Shown here one piece after another: positions 1-10,293 of a stretch of DNA of 64,000 nt (within the stretch, counting starts at the first letter, position 1; every line of letters begins with the position of its first letter). This stretch comes from Trachythela sp. YZ-2020 (Eukaryota > Cnidaria > Anthozoa > Malacalcyonacea > Clavulariidae), in assembly GCA_016169945.1 (NCBI GenBank), contig JADLSH010000039.1, positions 62,001 to 126,000 of the forward strand. Direction: 5' to 3'. Made by a program: the position numbers and the translations under genes. The notes under the pieces were generated by a model. The model worked only from the letters and a program-made list of their open reading frames with translations, had not been told where the DNA came from and ran no database searches.

Positions 1-356
1 ATGCAAATGTAAATGCAGGTATGAAAATAGTAAGAGCAAAGTATTTTTTCCTCTAAGAGGTTTTGGGCTTAGTGTTCATGTGGATCTGGTGTATAGCGTG
101 TATTTATACTATTATAATTTGATGATGGCGATGCCGGTGGTCGGAGTCCTTACGTTTACGTAAAATATTTTCGCCCCTATAGTATATACTAGAAATACAT
201 TCATGCAGTAAGCCCTCGCCATTAGAACCAAATAATTATTCTCCCAAACAATCCACAAGTTATTGTAGCAAATTGTAACATGAAGTACTAAATCGTTTAC
301 TGTAACCATGGTAACACGCAAGCGAACACTGTATTTTAAATACTCTATATTATCGA

Positions 357-917
357 AATCACTAGAGTGGTTAATTGTCGCATCGGAATCGAACGTCGAA
401 GGCTCGTTTTTAGGTACCACGTGATAGCAAATGTTTACGCCACGGGATGAAAATTTTTGAAGGCGGGCATGCAATGTCGTTCAGCTCGAAAGGTAGATTT
501 TTTACTCGAGGCATGTGTCTTGAGGAATCTGTAAGGGGCGAAATTATTGATGACATATTATTAAATGGTGGGGATAGTGAGACAGGGTATTTTCTTGGAC
601 TGTGGTCTACAATTGGTGCCAAGCACAAAGTTCATGGGAAAACTGTGAAAGACATTTGGGGAAAATTTACGAGCAGTGGGTCTGTTAGCCCAAGGAAACG
701 TATCTCGGGAAATCCCAGTAAATTAGCAGTGGGTGAGTTACAGCTTGTCGAAGCTATGAAGACCCAAAAGCCTTCAATTTCCTATAAACATGTTAAAAAC
801 AACCTACTAGAACATGGCAATTTGCCTGGAGGAACCTCGATCTCAGCTGTTGGGCGCGCTGTTCGAAATTCGATGAGCGGGGGAGTTTGGACATGGCGAC
901 GGATGTGCCGAAGTATT
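357..917. repeat. Inverted repeat, left arm of the Tc1/mariner element
   Basis: This arm is nearly identical to the reverse complement of about 1903-2460. It encodes only the transposase HTH half (plus strand, from 447) and stops abruptly at GCCGAAGTAT, after which the two arms diverge. Confidence 0.85.
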
Positions 918-1266
918 AAAAACAATTGCTATAAAAAACGATTTTTTTAGTAGTTCATATTTGTTGACATTCACATTGTTGCCTGTTCACGGCTGTTGGT
1001 ATGCATGGACTATGTCCTATGCTGAAGTTTTTATATTTCGCATGCATGCGATCGCTATACTCCTATAGTATCATTTTTCATATCACACAGATACAGTTGA
1101 ATTTTTGTTGTACTGTTTTAATATTAACCTGTTATTAAAGTCAACGTGGTCTTAATATACGAGACTTATAAGTTATATTGTTCAACTTTATAAACTTTTA
1201 TATTACACGAGTATATTATTTAAACTTTAAAATATTGCTGTCTTTCTACAAAGTAAATAAATATTT

Positions 1267-2440
1267 TCAAACGAATATGTAGTCTGTGTGTCTAAAAAAT
1301 CCATGCATGTCGTTTGGCGAAATTTCGTCAATAGCACAATAAATAGCTGCATGCATATTAGCGTTTACAAGTGGCTCGAATTCTTCTCTCTTCAATATGA
1401 TCTTTAATTTCTGAAAAACTAGTTCCACAGGATTCATTTCAGGTGAGTAGGTCGGCAAATAGACCACATCGATTCCCATATCATCGAGCGATTCTCCCAA
1501 TGCAAATCCTCCTGCGTTATGATGCGTAGCACAGTTATCTAGTACAATTATATCTCCAGCCATTAAAACAGGGTTGCCATTTTCCTGAAAACATCTGCTA
1601 GCTTCACCGAAGAAGTTCAAAAATTCAACAGTATCAGACGAACCGTCCACAGTGTTGACATACAATACATAACACCGTCTAGACCGGCAAGTAAATTCAC
1701 TGTCATGTTTGGAGAATTGGTAAATCGACCTACTTCAACACACGGTGTGTTTTTGAGAGAATGGCCGTAGCGTTTGTTGCTGTCATACAATGATACGCCC
1801 ATCTCGTCAAAAAACTTTAGCCTATACGGATCGATTTGGCTGATAAAATTCAAGTAGTCTTGAGAATAGTTTACATTAGCATCGTAAAATTTGCTTTTAT
1901 ACTTCGGCACATCCGTCGCCATGTCCAAACTCCCCCGCTCATCGAATTTCGAACAGCGCGCCCAACAGCTGAGATCGAGGTTCCTCCAGGCAAATTGCCA
2001 TGTTCTAGTAGGTTGTTTTTAACATGTTTATAGGAAATTGAAGGCTTTTGGGTCTTCATAGCTTCGACAAGCTGTAACTCACCCACTGCTAATTTACTGG
2101 GATTTCCCGAGATACGTTTCCTTGGGCTAACAGACCCACTGCTCGTAAATTTTCCCCAAATGCCTTTCACAGTTTTCCCATGAACTTTGTGCTTGGCACC
2201 AATTGTAGACCACAGTCCAGGAAAATACCCTGTCTCACTATCCCCACCATTTAATAATATGTCATCAATAATTTCGCCCCTTACAGATTCCTCAAGACAC
2301 ATGCCTCGAGTAAAAAATCTACCTTTCGAGCTGAACGACATTGCATGCCCGCCTTCAAAAATTTTCATCCCGTGGCGTAAACATTTGCTATCACGTGGTA
2401 CATAAAAACGAGCCTTCGACGTTCGATTCCGATGCGACAA
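1267..2440 (-). pseudogene. Tc1/mariner-like (DD37E) transposase, frameshifted
   Basis: Three overlapping frames give one transposase read right to left. First is a paired-type HTH region (2440-1900: GKFTSSGSVSPRKRISGNPSKL and a second helix set), then the first Asp (FFDEMGVSLY, 1928-1617 frame), then the second Asp and Glu (VLDNCATHH ... YLPTYSPEMNPVE, 1665-1267). There are 37 residues between the second Asp and the Glu, hence DD37E. Frameshifts lie near 1900 and 1660, so it is dead. The HTH part is present a second time, inverted, at 447-950. Confidence 0.85.
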
Positions 2441-2460
2441 TTAACCACTCTAGTGATTTC
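1903..2460. repeat. Inverted repeat, right arm of the Tc1/mariner element
   Basis: Partner of 357-917. The arms differ at only a few positions (for example cttggact against cctggact, ttatg against ttaggtac), so the duplication is recent. About 985 bp lie between the arms. Confidence 0.85.
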
Positions 2461-3051
2461 AATAATAATTATTTATTTTCTTTTCTGTACAAACTGTGAT
2501 AATATTTTTACTTTTAACAATAAAATTGCTAATTGCCCAACTACATATAGTCGGTATGTTATTTTATTCTTTCTTTGCTTTGATTTATTGTAAAATTCAA
2601 CCTTAGACGTATCACAAAACGTTTCGAAATTGTCATCAAAACTTCAACTGTTTTTTGAACAGTATTTTTATACTATGAAGTTTTTTAGATAAAATGAAAT
2701 ATGTTGTTTCCTTTCTATATAACGCATTTGAATTAATACTAAAACAATGTTGTATTGACTACACAGGAACTACGCAATTTCAAAACCACAAACTATAGTG
2801 TATGACAATTGACGGCAAAGCTTCAAAAGCAAGTATGCAAAATAAACACTTACCCATTTAAAACGCTTTAAAACTCGAAAATTCTGTCCTTTCTCGGCTT
2901 TTCGACTGCTTTCTTTTCTTATTGACTTTAATAAATGAAAGTCCTCTAAAAAAATTTCACTTCTCTTGTTTTGGAGACTTAATATTTGTCTGAATTAATA
3001 TGTCCCGATTCCAGAGTACAATTTTGAAAAATGTTTTCATATAAAAACATT
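2461..3051. other. No gene seen
   Basis: AT-rich sequence without a supported ORF, exon or repeat between two elements. Confidence 0.5.
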
Positions 3052-3343
3052 ATAAATGCCCTACCTCCTCCTCAGGCCCTTTTTCCCGCGGGCGGGTGAT
3101 AATTTTGCTTCAGGGGAAGAGTAGACGAAGGGCCTGCCAACTAATGGTCGAAAATCAGGCATAAATGTCGACAATCGGGAATCCTAAAAAATCTGCCTGA
3201 AATATTGCCCATCACAGCGTAAAACGATATATTTTCGTGTTTTCCATCTTAGATGGGTATATTTTAAAAGTTATTGCTGAAATATGATCCATATTAATCG
3301 AAATATGAAACGTTGAATCAAAGTGTTTTTGTCCTCAGTCTCG

Positions 3344-3442
3344 ATGGACGACAACACAGAAAAATGCACTCAAAATGCGAAGGGTTCAATTGACTTCAGT
3401 GATAGTGATGTCGACATCATTAATGTGTCATTCAGTATGTAG
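3344..3442 (+). CDS. Short ORF inside the 9-bp-TSD element
   Basis: 32 codons, acidic, with FSDSDVDIINVSFSM at the end. No known motif. It could be a 5' exon fragment of the parent element's gene. The gcctcagtctcgATG context is ordinary. Low confidence that it is expressed. Confidence 0.25.
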   Translation: MDDNTEKCTQNAKGSIDFSDSDVDIINVSFSM

Positions 3443-3534
3443 CTAGTATGAGTTTGTATTTGACTACGAATATGTATAACTTGAAAGGAAAATTATATGC
3501 AAAATAATAACGAATATGTAGGCCTATAACAAAT

Positions 3535-3702
3535 CTAAAAGTATATATGCGCATTTATTTTGCCATCAGAAGCGTGACAGTTAGGGCAAAGTACTTTCCC
3601 ACCTTCCTTAGCCTTTTGTAAGAGCCTACGTTCATAAGAATCATTAACAAACTCTTTCTCCGGACGATTATAGTCAAATAAGTGGTGAATAGCTTCTGCC
3701 AT
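3535..3702 (-). CDS. Short ORF with a Cys pair inside the 9-bp-TSD element
   Basis: 55 codons on the minus strand beginning MAEAIHHLFDYNRPEKEF, with GGKVLCPNCHASDGK near the end. The C-P-N-C followed by His looks like half of a zinc knuckle. It probably is a leftover of the transposase or accessory gene of the autonomous parent. No second half of the zinc site is visible. Confidence 0.35.
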   Translation of the reverse strand: MAEAIHHLFDYNRPEKEFVNDSYERRLLQKAKEGGKVLCPNCHASDGKINAHIYF

Positions 3703-4160
3703 CTTGAGAACATTAGTCAGCAGGAGCTTCCCTTCGCCTTACCCGCATTTTTTTATGCCCGCCCGTGCGTCCCTTCCCTAATTTTCCAAGCCCGCCCCAA
3801 TTAATAAAAAGCATGTGGAGGAGGTAGATAAATGCCAAAAATAAAATGCCAAAATGGCAGTTATTTTTCTGACGTATGCATATAAAAACAAAATAGTTGT
3901 CTTAGCCAATCATGATGTTGCTAGTTACCAGTTTTCTATCGGCTTTAACTCGCGCATGCGCATAACTTAAAAAACCGTCCATGACAAAAAAAATGGTGGA
4001 CGACTTTGCATTCCACAATGTTTTCACATACCCGGGTGTAAATATCCGAGCGGAATTAATACCCTCGCCCGGCGCTTCGCGCCCGCTCGGGGATAATGGA
4101 AAATATTCAGCAGCAGTGGTACGGTAGTCAAAATGCTTGTCAAATATAGGTATTATATAT

Positions 4161-4767
4161 ATATATTAGCGAATGTCCCCAAAAAAGTATCGCCGTTTGA
4201 TTTAATATAGCGCAAAAATTATACAACAGGTGTTTCACTCAAATAAGTTTTATTGTATTTAAAAAGGGCAAACCTAATGTGGTATATAACACTTGAATTT
4301 TGATGCAATATTGACCGAGATACATATGTTTGAAGTTGCGGCACGTTTCTAAAATTAGTAAAAAAACGAGAAAAAACGGCTTATTAAATTGTTTTGAAAA
4401 CAGTTGTCATTTTATTACGAGTATTGTCAAAATAGTCTTTTGTAACCCTTGCCGAATAAACATGAAATAATATAAATACACATTGACAGAAAATTAGTTG
4501 AAAATATTGAAGACAGCTTCGTGAGGCAATAGTTTTGGCATGTGAAACTTTGGATGAAAAACTGATTCAAAATTACTTTGATGGCATGGTTTCCAGAGAA
4601 AGACGAATAGACAATGTATTCATGCTCAAGGATAAGCTTTTCCAGATTATCAAATCTTGATATTTGGAACAATAAAGTTGTACATTCGTTCTTCTGACCA
4701 AAATAGAAATATTTATCAAGTTTAACCAAATAGATATTTGATCGGGACGTTGGGACACCCGGTATAT
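4161..4767. mobile_element. Decayed mariner-like element
   Basis: The ends are tatattagcgaatgtcccc at the left and gggacacccggtatata at the right. They are inverted copies of a gtgtccc-type terminus with flanking TA runs, typical of mariner-like elements. Only about 600 bp remain. The C-terminal transposase piece is listed below. Confidence 0.55.
4517..4660 (+). pseudogene. C-terminal fragment of a mariner-like transposase
   Basis: 47 codons to a TGA stop: LREAIVLACETLDEKL, then IQNYFDGMVSRERR. This is the helical tail (L-R-x-A-I ... R) that ends many mariner-family transposases. The catalytic domain is absent. Confidence 0.5.
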
Positions 4768-5161
4768 ATAGTCGAGTAAGCGAACTACAATTAGAAATTA
4801 AAGTATTTTTTAAAAGTGCGGAGAATCGACCACAAACAAGGTTAAGATTTCCAAGTCTTTGCGAAGCAGTAAGAAACACCACTTAAACTTTAAAATGCGT
4901 GCAAAATTTGAAAAGCATGCATGCAGCAAGGAATAAAGCTTATTTTTAGACTGAAAAGGTTTTACAGTATTTTTGAGAGATGAACGCTGCTAAGAACTAT
5001 ATTTTATACAGTCGCGTTATCGCGCACGTTTGAAATACCAAATGTTAAAATCGCGAAGTAGTATAGGCAAATATGAATGATTGATTTGTATGCGTAATAA
5101 TTTCAAGAAACTGAATGCTTAATATAGCATTGACATGCCTATATACACATTTTTACTATAG

Positions 5162-5424
5162 GTTTATGCAATGGTCCAGCAAAGAGAGATTTAGCCTCGA
5201 GGGATGATGATATAGATGATCAAGATGATATTCCACCATTTAATCCACCACAACGAAACGTTACCCGAGTTTCATCATGGCCGACACCAGGTGGTCTCAC
5301 TGAAGTAAAAGCTAGAGAGATTTGTAATGCAAAAATTCGATATTCAAAAGCTGGGGGGAGCTGTGGAAATATTACTGGTGTAGACATAGATGTTGTGGTG
5401 GGACAATGTATATCAGATATCCAG
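5162..5424 (+). CDS. VWDE-like gene exon 1 of window: post-VWD segment
   Basis: The acceptor is ...ctatag and the donor gtcagt. The exon enters in phase 1 and leaves in phase 0, with 87 complete codons. It starts with an acidic DDDIDDQDD stretch and goes on to a Trp-Pro-Thr-Pro-Gly-Gly-Leu-Thr block followed by spaced cysteines and ...QCISDIQ. This pattern (W-P-x-P-x-G-L/V-T, then A-x-x-x-C) follows the VWD domain in VWDE proteins. The upstream exon with the VWD domain is not in the window. Confidence 0.8.
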
Positions 5425-6094
5425 GTCAGTTTCTCGTCCCTCAAGGGAGCGTTTATGTGAAAGTTTGCACCATTTGAGTCAACACCAAACTATATGAACA
5501 GGTTTTTTGATAAGTAGATTATAACAAAGAAGCACGATAAAAGTAAAGAATAACAATTTCTGAAAAACGAGTCATGAAAACTGATCATTTTTGCCAATCA
5601 CTTTTATATTAAATAATAACATGTTCATTCCCAGTTAGCATTTATATATATTCCTCATTTTCGGCTTTTTGCCGAGATTCTGAGTTCGTTAGTATTATTT
5701 CCCATTAAAGTTCATCTTGTGTAATTATGGAGATCGAGTACGCCTGTAATCGGGATCGCTGTGTCACTTGAATACATATTTCCTCACGTAAACGCAATTA
5801 CACTTGCTCGTATACTAGCCGGGAGGGTGTTAATGTTCTGATGACGGTAATACTAACTACTTACAAACTGAGAGTGAGGGATGCACCTGAAAATGTAAAA
5901 TCGATGTCTTGCTGTATTGACCAAGCCATTTGCAAATCGAGGAAAAACATTTCATTCCCTTAATCCTGTACCGAAAGCTCGAGCCGACGGCTTGTTCGTT
6001 GGCATTTTGCACTCAATTTCAATTAAGCTAAATATACTAAAAGCCACAACCAGCCGACAATTTAAAGAAATAAAGTATAAAACATAAACCGGAA
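5425..6094. other. Start of the first visible intron, no gene seen
   Basis: No ORF or exon that I can support. Plain AT-rich intronic sequence up to the dispersed repeat at 6096. Confidence 0.5.
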
Positions 6095-6095
6095 A

Positions 6096-6190
6096 ATGAA
6101 AACATCTTGAAAACCCAAGATATGGATTAACAAAGCAAGACGTAAATTTAAAATGGTTATATTTTGATCCTATTACAGAATCATCATCAG
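6096..6190 (-). repeat. Dispersed repeat, Penelope-type tail, copy 1
   Basis: The reverse complement of this stretch matches 24011-24100: ctgatgatgattctg, then ataacca, then a cttgggttttcaaga end. The copy is about 90 bp. Its core reads CTGATGA ... ATCAAAA instead of the ...GTCGAAA of copy 2. Confidence 0.6.
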
Positions 6191-6782
6191 ATTTATAAAT
6201 AATTATATTATAAGTAGTACCTAACGAGCGATTTGATTGGCTAATTGCGCGTGCTTTATGACGCAATAATTTCGATTTTTTAATAATAATTAAACATTTA
6301 GCAATCAATTATTGAATTACACGTTCTTACATTATTGCTGCCGAGCCTCAGCGAGGTAGCACACTATTCTTGACGTGCTAAGGTTTCTCAAGAGTTCACT
6401 TGCCCCAGTCTTTTACCCGACCTATATATTGTCGAGATTTGAGTTTGGTGTCGGTTTATCGTAATTCCGGGGCAAAAGGTCGGCTTGAAGTCATTTTTAA
6501 AATTAGGGGGAGTGAACGAGAGATTGTAATTGTATGCGCACGCATGCATGTGTCTTTCCATGTGCTCGATCAAGATTTTGAAAACTTCATAATATACAGA
6601 TGCAAAAAGATCGAAATTTTTCAGAAAATGTATGACTATGTTTATGACTATGTTTCTTTCTACTGACATAAATCAACGCGATGAACTATTTAGTGTTCAA
6701 TCTAGAGAGAAGCAATGTGCTTTCATGAGTTTATCGGCTATTTTAACAGCTGCATTATCGGTGATGGCGACAAATAGTGATC

Positions 6783-7085
6783 TACAGGCACTAAGAGGCA
6801 CAAAATAACATTGATCTGCCCATTGTGGCCGAAAATAACATTGATCTGCCTATTGTGGAGTAAAAATTGATCGCCATTGTGCATGTAGGAATTGAGGCAC
6901 AAAATAATATTGTTCTGCCCATTGTGATAGAGCCTATTGAAGCACAAAATAGCATTGACCTACCCATTGTGGTAGAGCCTGTTGAGGCACAATATAACAA
7001 TCTACCCATTACGGTAGAGCCCATTGAGGCACAAAATAATATTGATCTGCCCATTGTGGTAGAACCTGTTGAGGCAGAAAATGAA
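6783..7085 (+). repeat. Coding minisatellite, 15-residue repeat
   Basis: About six imperfect copies of a 42-45-bp unit (aaaataacattgatctgccc ...). In the plus frame from 6867 they read as the 15-residue repeat VEPIEAQNNIDLPIV, with unit lengths kept in multiples of three except for one 39-nt unit, itself in frame. The early copies (6783-6866) contain a stop. The repeat runs straight into an ORF end QIWFINYQKELKVFL at 7136. Confidence 0.7.
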
Positions 7086-7093
7086 AACCAAAT

Positions 7094-7309
7094 TTGGTTT
7101 ATAAATTATCAAAAAGAGCTCAAGGTCTTTTTATAACTGATCGAGAAATTGAGTCTCACTACTATGGTATTCATGCAGCACTTTTGAATACTTTTTTGAA
7201 TGGTAGTCATGCTATTTTAATATTAGAAGGTTATATGATGGCCTTAATCAAGCAAATGGATGATTTCTTTTTATTTGACTCACATAAACAAACCATTGAG
7301 TTTGAATAA
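7094..7309 (+). pseudogene. Fragment like a cysteine-peptidase-type domain of mobile elements
   Basis: Plus frame: YYGIHAALLNTFLNG, then ILILEGYMMALIKQ and FFLFDSH. The last block resembles the Y-x-M-A-I ... F-Y-L-F-D-S-H-S-R segment of OTU/USP-like peptidase domains found in large transposon proteins. The expected G after the DSH block is missing and the frame stops soon after. It overlaps the end of the minisatellite ORF in another frame, so a frameshift separates them. Identification is tentative. Confidence 0.35.
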
Positions 7310-8140
7310 GAGATCGGATTACAATCATGGATCCCTATTACAACATAGTATGTACTGTAAGTATATATATTCCCTAATTAAATGTTTAAGGCATTTCATT
7401 TTCAAATTAATTTTATCAATCTATTGTAATTTTTTTTTTCTCTTTGTCACTGACACTGTATGTATGAAAATGTGATTGTTGGCAAGATAAGTAAGTTTTG
7501 TTCTTTAAAATTTTCTGTATCCCCTCCCCCTTTTTTTCCTTACACGGGTAAATTCACATAATAAATATTTCTTTTGGGATTTGGAATTCTTACTGAGCTT
7601 AATGTTAATCATTACACTGACTTGTACCATCTGAACAGCTGAATTACACAGAAATGTATATTTACTTGATACTTGATGGTTGTTTCAAAATAATATGGAT
7701 ATATTACATCATCTCTTATGGGGTGCAATCTGGTATACGAGGAATTATGTATTTCCAACATGTCATGCGGGTGTGGATCCTGTGTATAATAATGTGTTTC
7801 AAAGTTGCTTTGGAGAGAGACACCATTATGTTGGTTTGCTGTATAATCATGTATTTCGACAATTCACTGGGCAGTACAGATGAACACTGATGGAACCAAA
7901 TGTTGATTAAATACATGTCATGTATGATACATCTACAGATGGGAACAAAGAGTCAAAGACTGTTCTGACAGACTGCACATGGCAAATGCATTATCAATAT
8001 CTTATGAACACAGACAACCAGCTAATTGCACCACAGAAATATTAAAACACACTGCCTCTATGATTTCAAATTAGTTATTCAAGATGTCATTGACAGCTTT
8101 GAAGTAAACAATGACTTCTATTAACATATGATGTTGGTAC
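7310..8140. other. No clear gene; overlapping short frames
   Basis: Two overlapping plus frames of 67-78 codons occur at 7654-7890. Neither shows a motif I recognise. Possibly a continuation of the broken element upstream. Confidence 0.35.
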
Positions 8141-8142
8141 CA

Positions 8143-8345
8143 AGAGTTCAGTAGCACACTCAGTAGCACACTCAGTAACAGTAGCACACTCAGATATCTT
8201 GCTTAATACTGTACAGTATATACCATTTACAATAGTATAGTGTTGTAGTCATAGTGTTGTAATCCAAGAGTTCCATTAACAATAGCACCATTTACAATAG
8301 TATAGTGTACGTTGTAGTCACAGTATTGTAATCTCAACGTTTTGA
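8143..8345. repeat. Short local tandem repeats
   Basis: Repeats of gtagcacactca (8153-8192), followed by a duplicated block of about 60 bp with accatttacaatagtatagtg and gttgtagtca. Confidence 0.6.
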
Positions 8346-8549
8346 CAACAAAATAAATCAATACATATAGTGTACCATTAGCAATTTCAATAAGTTCAAT
8401 ATTTAATACTAATTATGTTCCGGAATTTTCCATGCACTTTGTGCGTCAAGGCAGTACTTTCCTTGCGGTAGTAACTCCTAGTACATAACTGCATAATGAT
8501 ATATATAAAACTTTGTTAAAATTAAGCTATAAGAATAGTATAAAAATTA

Positions 8550-9045
8550 TTAAAGTTTTAATTTAAAACTACGAATATGTTCTAATTGCGTATGGAATGA
8601 AACTATTTCTAAATTAAAACGCTCAGTTTTGGCTTTAATAGACGGAAGGCGGTCATTAGGTAAATTATATTGATGTTCACTACGAGATGGTAAACGATTA
8701 AAAAGGCGATTACTTGGCATGTTCATCCGATTAAAATATTTACGACATAATGTTTCTCTTCGATCCTTTAGTGTTATTAATGCAGTAGTCTTCCTGTTTT
8801 CTGAATATGAAAAATTCTTGCATATATTACGGAGGGCTCGTTTTTGAACTGATTCAACCTGTTCACATAAATATTCAGGGATACAAAAATGCCATATAGG
8901 GCAAGCATATTCCAAAACTGGCCGAATGTAACACCAAAAAACTTTTACTAAATCCACATCATCAAAACAAGCTCGTTGTAGGATTCTTAGGAAATATAAG
9001 AGTTTACTAGCTTTAATAAAACACGGCCACTGTTTTGATTTTTCT
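8550..9045 (-). pseudogene. LINE (CR1/Jockey-like) 3' fragment
   Basis: The minus frame encodes the C-terminal end of a non-LTR reverse transcriptase: FWCYIRPVLEYACPIWH, then V-x-x-V-Q-K-R-A-L-R-x-I. This is the thumb/C-terminal block after the catalytic Asp pair. The 5' part is missing, as is usual for truncated LINE insertions. Confidence 0.8.
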
Positions 9046-9770
9046 CCCTTCGTCCCCGCTTGTTAAATTTTCCTCGGAATTGTCAATACTATATGAACAA
9101 AATTATAATAGTTGTAAATATAAAGTCTGTCAGAAGCAAGAAGAAGTAGACCTAAAGGCTAAACGAGATGGAAAATGCCAGCCAACAAAATAATGATAAG
9201 TTTTCACATAGTTTATAAGCTGTCGAGATGCAACGACAAAAACCTACACAAATGCGACATGTTTATGGACTTCTTGACAGTTCGTCTGAGGAAATTCTGT
9301 TCTTGACAGTTCCGTCTGAGGAGGTCACCAACCATTGAACAACAAAAACACAACAACAATATACAAACAGTATCTTCAAACTGCCTGATATATTTGGTTC
9401 AAGATGAGAAATCGAACTTGACAGCCAATGTCGTCGTCAAAGCAGCTTGACAAAAGCCTTTGCTTTTACACCGAATCCAGGACAAAAGTGAAGCAGAACA
9501 ACGAAAAACCAATCTATCTATCATTGTGGACTATTTTTGAAAAATTTTCAACAGCTTTTGTGCCTTTTTAATCACTAATTTCTGTTGAGTTGCACGTTTT
9601 TCGCTCCTACGCCGGCCAGAATTCAAGCTTGTGGTTGTTGCAAGCAATGAAAACATTGACAAGCTTGCGAGTGACTTCAGTGATTACATGTTAGGAGAAT
9701 ATCAATATTGCTCATTGAACAAAATTGTTTACTGTGCTTATATACTACTTATAATATAAAATAAATAGAA
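9046..9770. other. No gene seen
   Basis: No supported ORF over 40 codons. It holds a short direct repeat (cttgacagttcgtctgagga and cttgacagttccgtctgagg at about 9273-9322). Confidence 0.45.
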
Positions 9771-9785
9771 AAACCCTTGTACCTT

Positions 9786-9930
9786 TATGGTGTGATAAAG
9801 CACTCAGAGATCGTTGGGAGAACACTCGAGCAACGTGTAAAACACGAGGCGTAGTCGAGCATCTTTCGAGGCGTAGCCGAGCATCTTTCGTGTCCTCCCA
9901 ACATTCCCCTTGTGCTTTATCACACCATGA
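9786..9930. repeat. Foldback (hairpin) repeat
   Basis: atggtgtgataaagcac pairs with gtgctttatcacaccat, with nested gttgggaga/ttgggaggac pairing and a duplicated gaggcgtagtcgagcatctt block in the loop. The flank after it (9965-10005) reappears inverted at about 23950-23995, so this is a mobile-element end. Confidence 0.65.
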
Positions 9931-10293
9931 AGCACGTCGACTCGTTTTCTATTTCTTAAGTATAAACGCTCTTTATATATGTACAAGTTTAAAGAAAAAT
10001 TTAAAATTGGTATGTGTACACTTATATTGCAAACGTTCAAGTAAATTCAAATTTAAAAAGATATATACGTATATATATACATGACATATATATGACATAT
10101 ACGTATAATATATATAATAATAATAATAATAATACAAGTAATCAAAGCGGAAAGCAAACGTTTTTTAAAACATTTTGATTGCTGTACAGTTTCGCGCGTA
10201 CTGCATACGCGCTCTTCAGATCTAAATATCTAAACTAAAAACGTGTTTATATATGTTTGCAACAGGAAGCTATGGGTGGCATGATAATAATGC

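Larger units (their letters stand above)
3061..3827. mobile_element. 767-bp DNA element with 9-bp target duplication
   Basis: Both ends carry the 11-bp inverted repeat ctacctcctcc, and the element is flanked on both sides by the same 9-mer ataaatgcc (3052-3060 and 3828-3836). The interior next to the ends is GC-rich (gcgggcggg at the left, gggcgggc at the right). Nine-base target duplications occur with Mutator-like and Merlin-like transposases, but no transposase is present, so the superfamily is open. It carries two short ORFs, listed separately. Confidence 0.8.

Noticed and set aside
8143..8345. Short regular repeats considered as a CRISPR-like array
   Set aside because: Units are adjacent or uneven, without unique spacers, and the window is eukaryotic.
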